Assembly: GCF_016107305.1 (NCBI RefSeq)
Contig: NZ_RCVR01000002.1
Location: forward strand, 186,001 to 250,000
DNA from: Roseomonas sp. KE2513
Lineage (GTDB): Bacteria > Pseudomonadota > Alphaproteobacteria > Acetobacterales > Acetobacteraceae
Reading direction: 5' to 3'
DNA length: 64,000 nucleotides
The notes below the pieces were generated by a model. It was not told the origin of the DNA, made no database searches, and saw nothing but the letters and a program-made list of their open reading frames with translations. Every line of letters starts with the position of its first letter. Position 1 is the stretch's first letter. Positions 62,685 to 64,000 of this stretch are shown here, in pieces. A program made the translations under genes and the position numbers.

Positions 62685-63254
62685 GTGGCAGAGTTCTGGG
62701 CTGAATATGGCGCCGCAGCGTATCTGCTGGCAGGTCTCTGGGCGTTCTTCGAAGGTGAGACCTTCGTGCTCGCCGCCGCTGCTATCGGGGCCATGACTGG
62801 GGCGGTCGATCCTTTCCTGCTGCTCGGTTCCGTCTGGATTGGATCCTTCCTTGGGGATCAGACTTGGTTCCTGCTCGGCCGGCGCTACGGGCCTGGCCTG
62901 GTGAAGCGGTATCCAAAGGCCGAGGCGAAGATGGCCAGCGCGACCACCATGCTGCTGCAGTACGGCACGCTCTTCGTCCTCAGCTTTCGGTTCCTCTATG
63001 GCATCCGCAACGTGGCCGCAGCCGCCTGCGGGCTGGCGGGCATGGGGCAGCTGCGCTTTGCCGTGCTGAACTTCATCGCGGCCGGGGTCTGGGCCAGCAG
63101 CTTCGTCGCCGCCGGCTGGTATCTCGGCGCGCTCATCGGGCCGGAGCGGCTGTTCCACTTCATCGCTGGCGGCGCGCTCATCGTCCTCGCGGTGTTCCTG
63201 TTCCGGCGTTTTTTCCGTAAGCGCCGCTCGACCGGGACGGTGCCGGTGGTCTGA
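62685..63254 (+). CDS. DedA/VTT-family membrane protein
   Basis: A 189-residue inner-membrane protein with four or five hydrophobic segments. FFEGETFVLAAAAIGAMTG is the first re-entrant region, GSFLGDQTWFLLGRRYG follows, and FRFLYGIRNVAAAACGLAGM is the conserved DedA segment with its Arg and Gly residues. DedA proteins are needed for envelope integrity and recycle the undecaprenyl or phospholipid carrier. GTG start at 62685. The tail is basic (RRFFRKRRS). Confidence 0.9.
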   Translation: MAEFWAEYGAAAYLLAGLWAFFEGETFVLAAAAIGAMTGAVDPFLLLGSVWIGSFLGDQTWFLLGRRYGPGLVKRYPKAEAKMASATTMLLQYGTLFVLSFRFLYGIRNVAAAACGLAGMGQLRFAVLNFIAAGVWASSFVAAGWYLGALIGPERLFHFIAGGALIVLAVFLFRRFFRKRRSTGTVPVV

Positions 63255-63402
63255 GTGCCCCGCTTTCCGCGGCCGGTCCGATCCTCTTGTGAGGTGCCCC
63301 CCCCTGAATGGAGGGGGTGGCGGAGCGGCGCCCGGGCCGGTCATCCGGTGGAGTCGTTGCAGGTAATTTGCCAAGTGCGGTTCAGGCTTTAGGCTGCACG
63401 GT

Positions 63403-63867
63403 ATGGACGAGATCGACCGGAACATCCTCATCGCCGTGCAGCAGGACGGTGCGGCGGGGCTGGCGGAACTCTCCAAGGTCGCCGGGCTCTCGGTTTCCGC
63501 CACCGCGGAGCGGGTGAAGCGCCTTGAGGAGAGGGAGACGATTCGCGGCTGGCACGCCGCGCTGGACCCGGCGGCCGTGGGCTGCGCGCTCCTGGCCTTC
63601 GTGACCGTCGGGCTGCGGCCCGGGCGGGATGACGGGGCCTTCCGCAAGGCGATGCGCCGGGCGCCGGCGGTTTTGGAGTGCCACGCGATCAGCGGACCCT
63701 GGGATTACCTGCTGAAGCTGCGACTGCCCGACCTCCAGGCGCTGGAGCGCTTCGTGGCGGACGAGGTGCGGGGCCAGACGGGTGTGGAGCGGACGGATGT
63801 GGTCGTCGCGCTCTCCTCGGCGAAGGAAACGATGATCCTGCCGGTGGCCGAGGCCGACGAGGAGTAG
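63403..63867 (+). CDS. Lrp/AsnC-family transcriptional regulator
   Basis: A 154-residue regulator. The N-terminal winged helix reads MDEIDRNILIAVQQDGAAG with LSVSATAERVKRLEERETIRG, and the C-terminal RAM (ligand-binding) domain has VLECHAISGPWDYLLKLRLPD and VERTDVVVALSSAKE. Such proteins form octamers or higher rings and respond to amino acids. Target genes are unknown; the truncated gene at 63928 is convergent. Confidence 0.92.
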   Translation: MDEIDRNILIAVQQDGAAGLAELSKVAGLSVSATAERVKRLEERETIRGWHAALDPAAVGCALLAFVTVGLRPGRDDGAFRKAMRRAPAVLECHAISGPWDYLLKLRLPDLQALERFVADEVRGQTGVERTDVVVALSSAKETMILPVAEADEE

Positions 63868-63890
63868 GCCCCCTCCCCTTCCCCGGGGTT

Positions 63891-63914
63891 CCGGGAGGCC
63901 TCACGGCCTCCCGG
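63891..63914. terminator. Hairpin between convergent genes
   Basis: CCGGGAGGCC and GGCCTCCCGG form a perfect 10-bp stem with a TCAC loop. It has only TTGT after it, so termination may be weak; being symmetric, it could act for both flanking genes. Confidence 0.5.
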
Positions 63915-63927
63915 GTTGTGCCGCGGA

Positions 63928-64000
63928 TCAGGCCCCGGGGGTCACGCTCATCGCGAGGGTGCGTTCGTCGGCCCGGGCATCGTAGGCGAGGCCACGCTTG
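63928..64000 (-). CDS. 3' end of a gene of unknown function
   Basis: The last 23 codons and the stop of a minus-strand gene cut by the window edge. The readable end is KRGLAYDARADERTLAMSVT followed by PGA and TGA. Third-position GC use fits real coding sequence. It is too short to identify. Confidence 0.5.
   Translation of the reverse strand, partial: KRGLAYDARADERTLAMSVTPGA

Overview
The window is about 70% GC, tightly packed and alphaproteobacterial. Alphaproteobacterial markers include an ATP12-type F1 chaperone, an NDUFA12 homologue of complex I, DUF2155, a phasin, and an aat-accC-accB-aroQ block. Bug-type solute receptors of tripartite tricarboxylate transport and an alphaproteobacterial NrdJ-like relative suggest Acetobacteraceae, probably near Roseomonas. 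That assignment rests on gene content only. I see no insertion sequence, phage, CRISPR array or rRNA; one tRNA-Leu(GAG) is present.

Layout. 1-3.3 kb: a truncated and a complete Bug receptor around an opine dehydrogenase-like gene, then a LysR regulator. 3.4-9.4 kb: the overlapping fdsGBACD operon for an oxygen-tolerant, molybdenum, NAD-linked formate dehydrogenase. 9.4-18.2 kb: UPF0173 hydrolase, 4-hydroxyproline epimerase, VOC protein, ATP12, acylphosphatase, MtgA, RhlE-type helicase, YbaL-type antiporter, LipB. 18.2-24.1 kb: tRNA-Leu, a zinc-ribbon mini-protein, malic enzyme with a phosphotransacetylase-like tail, a large secreted protein of unknown function, and a VWA/J-domain pair. 24.2-28.4 kb: galU-ugd-pgmG for sugar nucleotides, then a GGCT-like gene that seems to start at CTG. 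28.4-35.9 kb: D-threonine aldolase-type enzyme, DacA-type carboxypeptidase, phasin, clpS-clpA, lipoprotein esterase. 35.9-40.7 kb: a three-subunit periplasmic GMC dehydrogenase (Tat-exported small subunit, flavoprotein, triheme cytochrome c) and PPK2. 40.8-48.1 kb: exonuclease/phosphatase-family protein, DUF2075 helicase with a nuclease-like N-terminus, DMT exporter, DUF482 acyltransferase, NTF2-like, RidA, and a truncated NrdJ-like ribonucleotide reductase relative. 48.3-57.4 kb: NDUFA12, MlaD, a small unknown, DUF2155, otsBA, then aat, accC, accB and aroQ on the other strand, thiS-thiG and a membrane protein. 57.4-64 kb: an EmrAB-type efflux pair with a divergent TetR gene and two operator-like repeats, ornithine/lysine decarboxylase with a long leader, DedA, an AsnC/Lrp regulator and a truncated gene.

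How the genes connect. Aat, ClpS and ClpA together make the Leu/Phe N-degron branch. GalU, Ugd and PgmG supply UDP-glucose and UDP-glucuronate; OtsA also draws on UDP-glucose. FdsGBACD feeds formate electrons to NADH. The most unusual items are the NrdJ-derived protein without a recognisable catalytic half (46591-48117), the CTG-start gene after pgmG, the 115-bp antiparallel overlap of otsA and aat, the nuclease-helicase protein at 41651-43672, and the leader before the decarboxylase.
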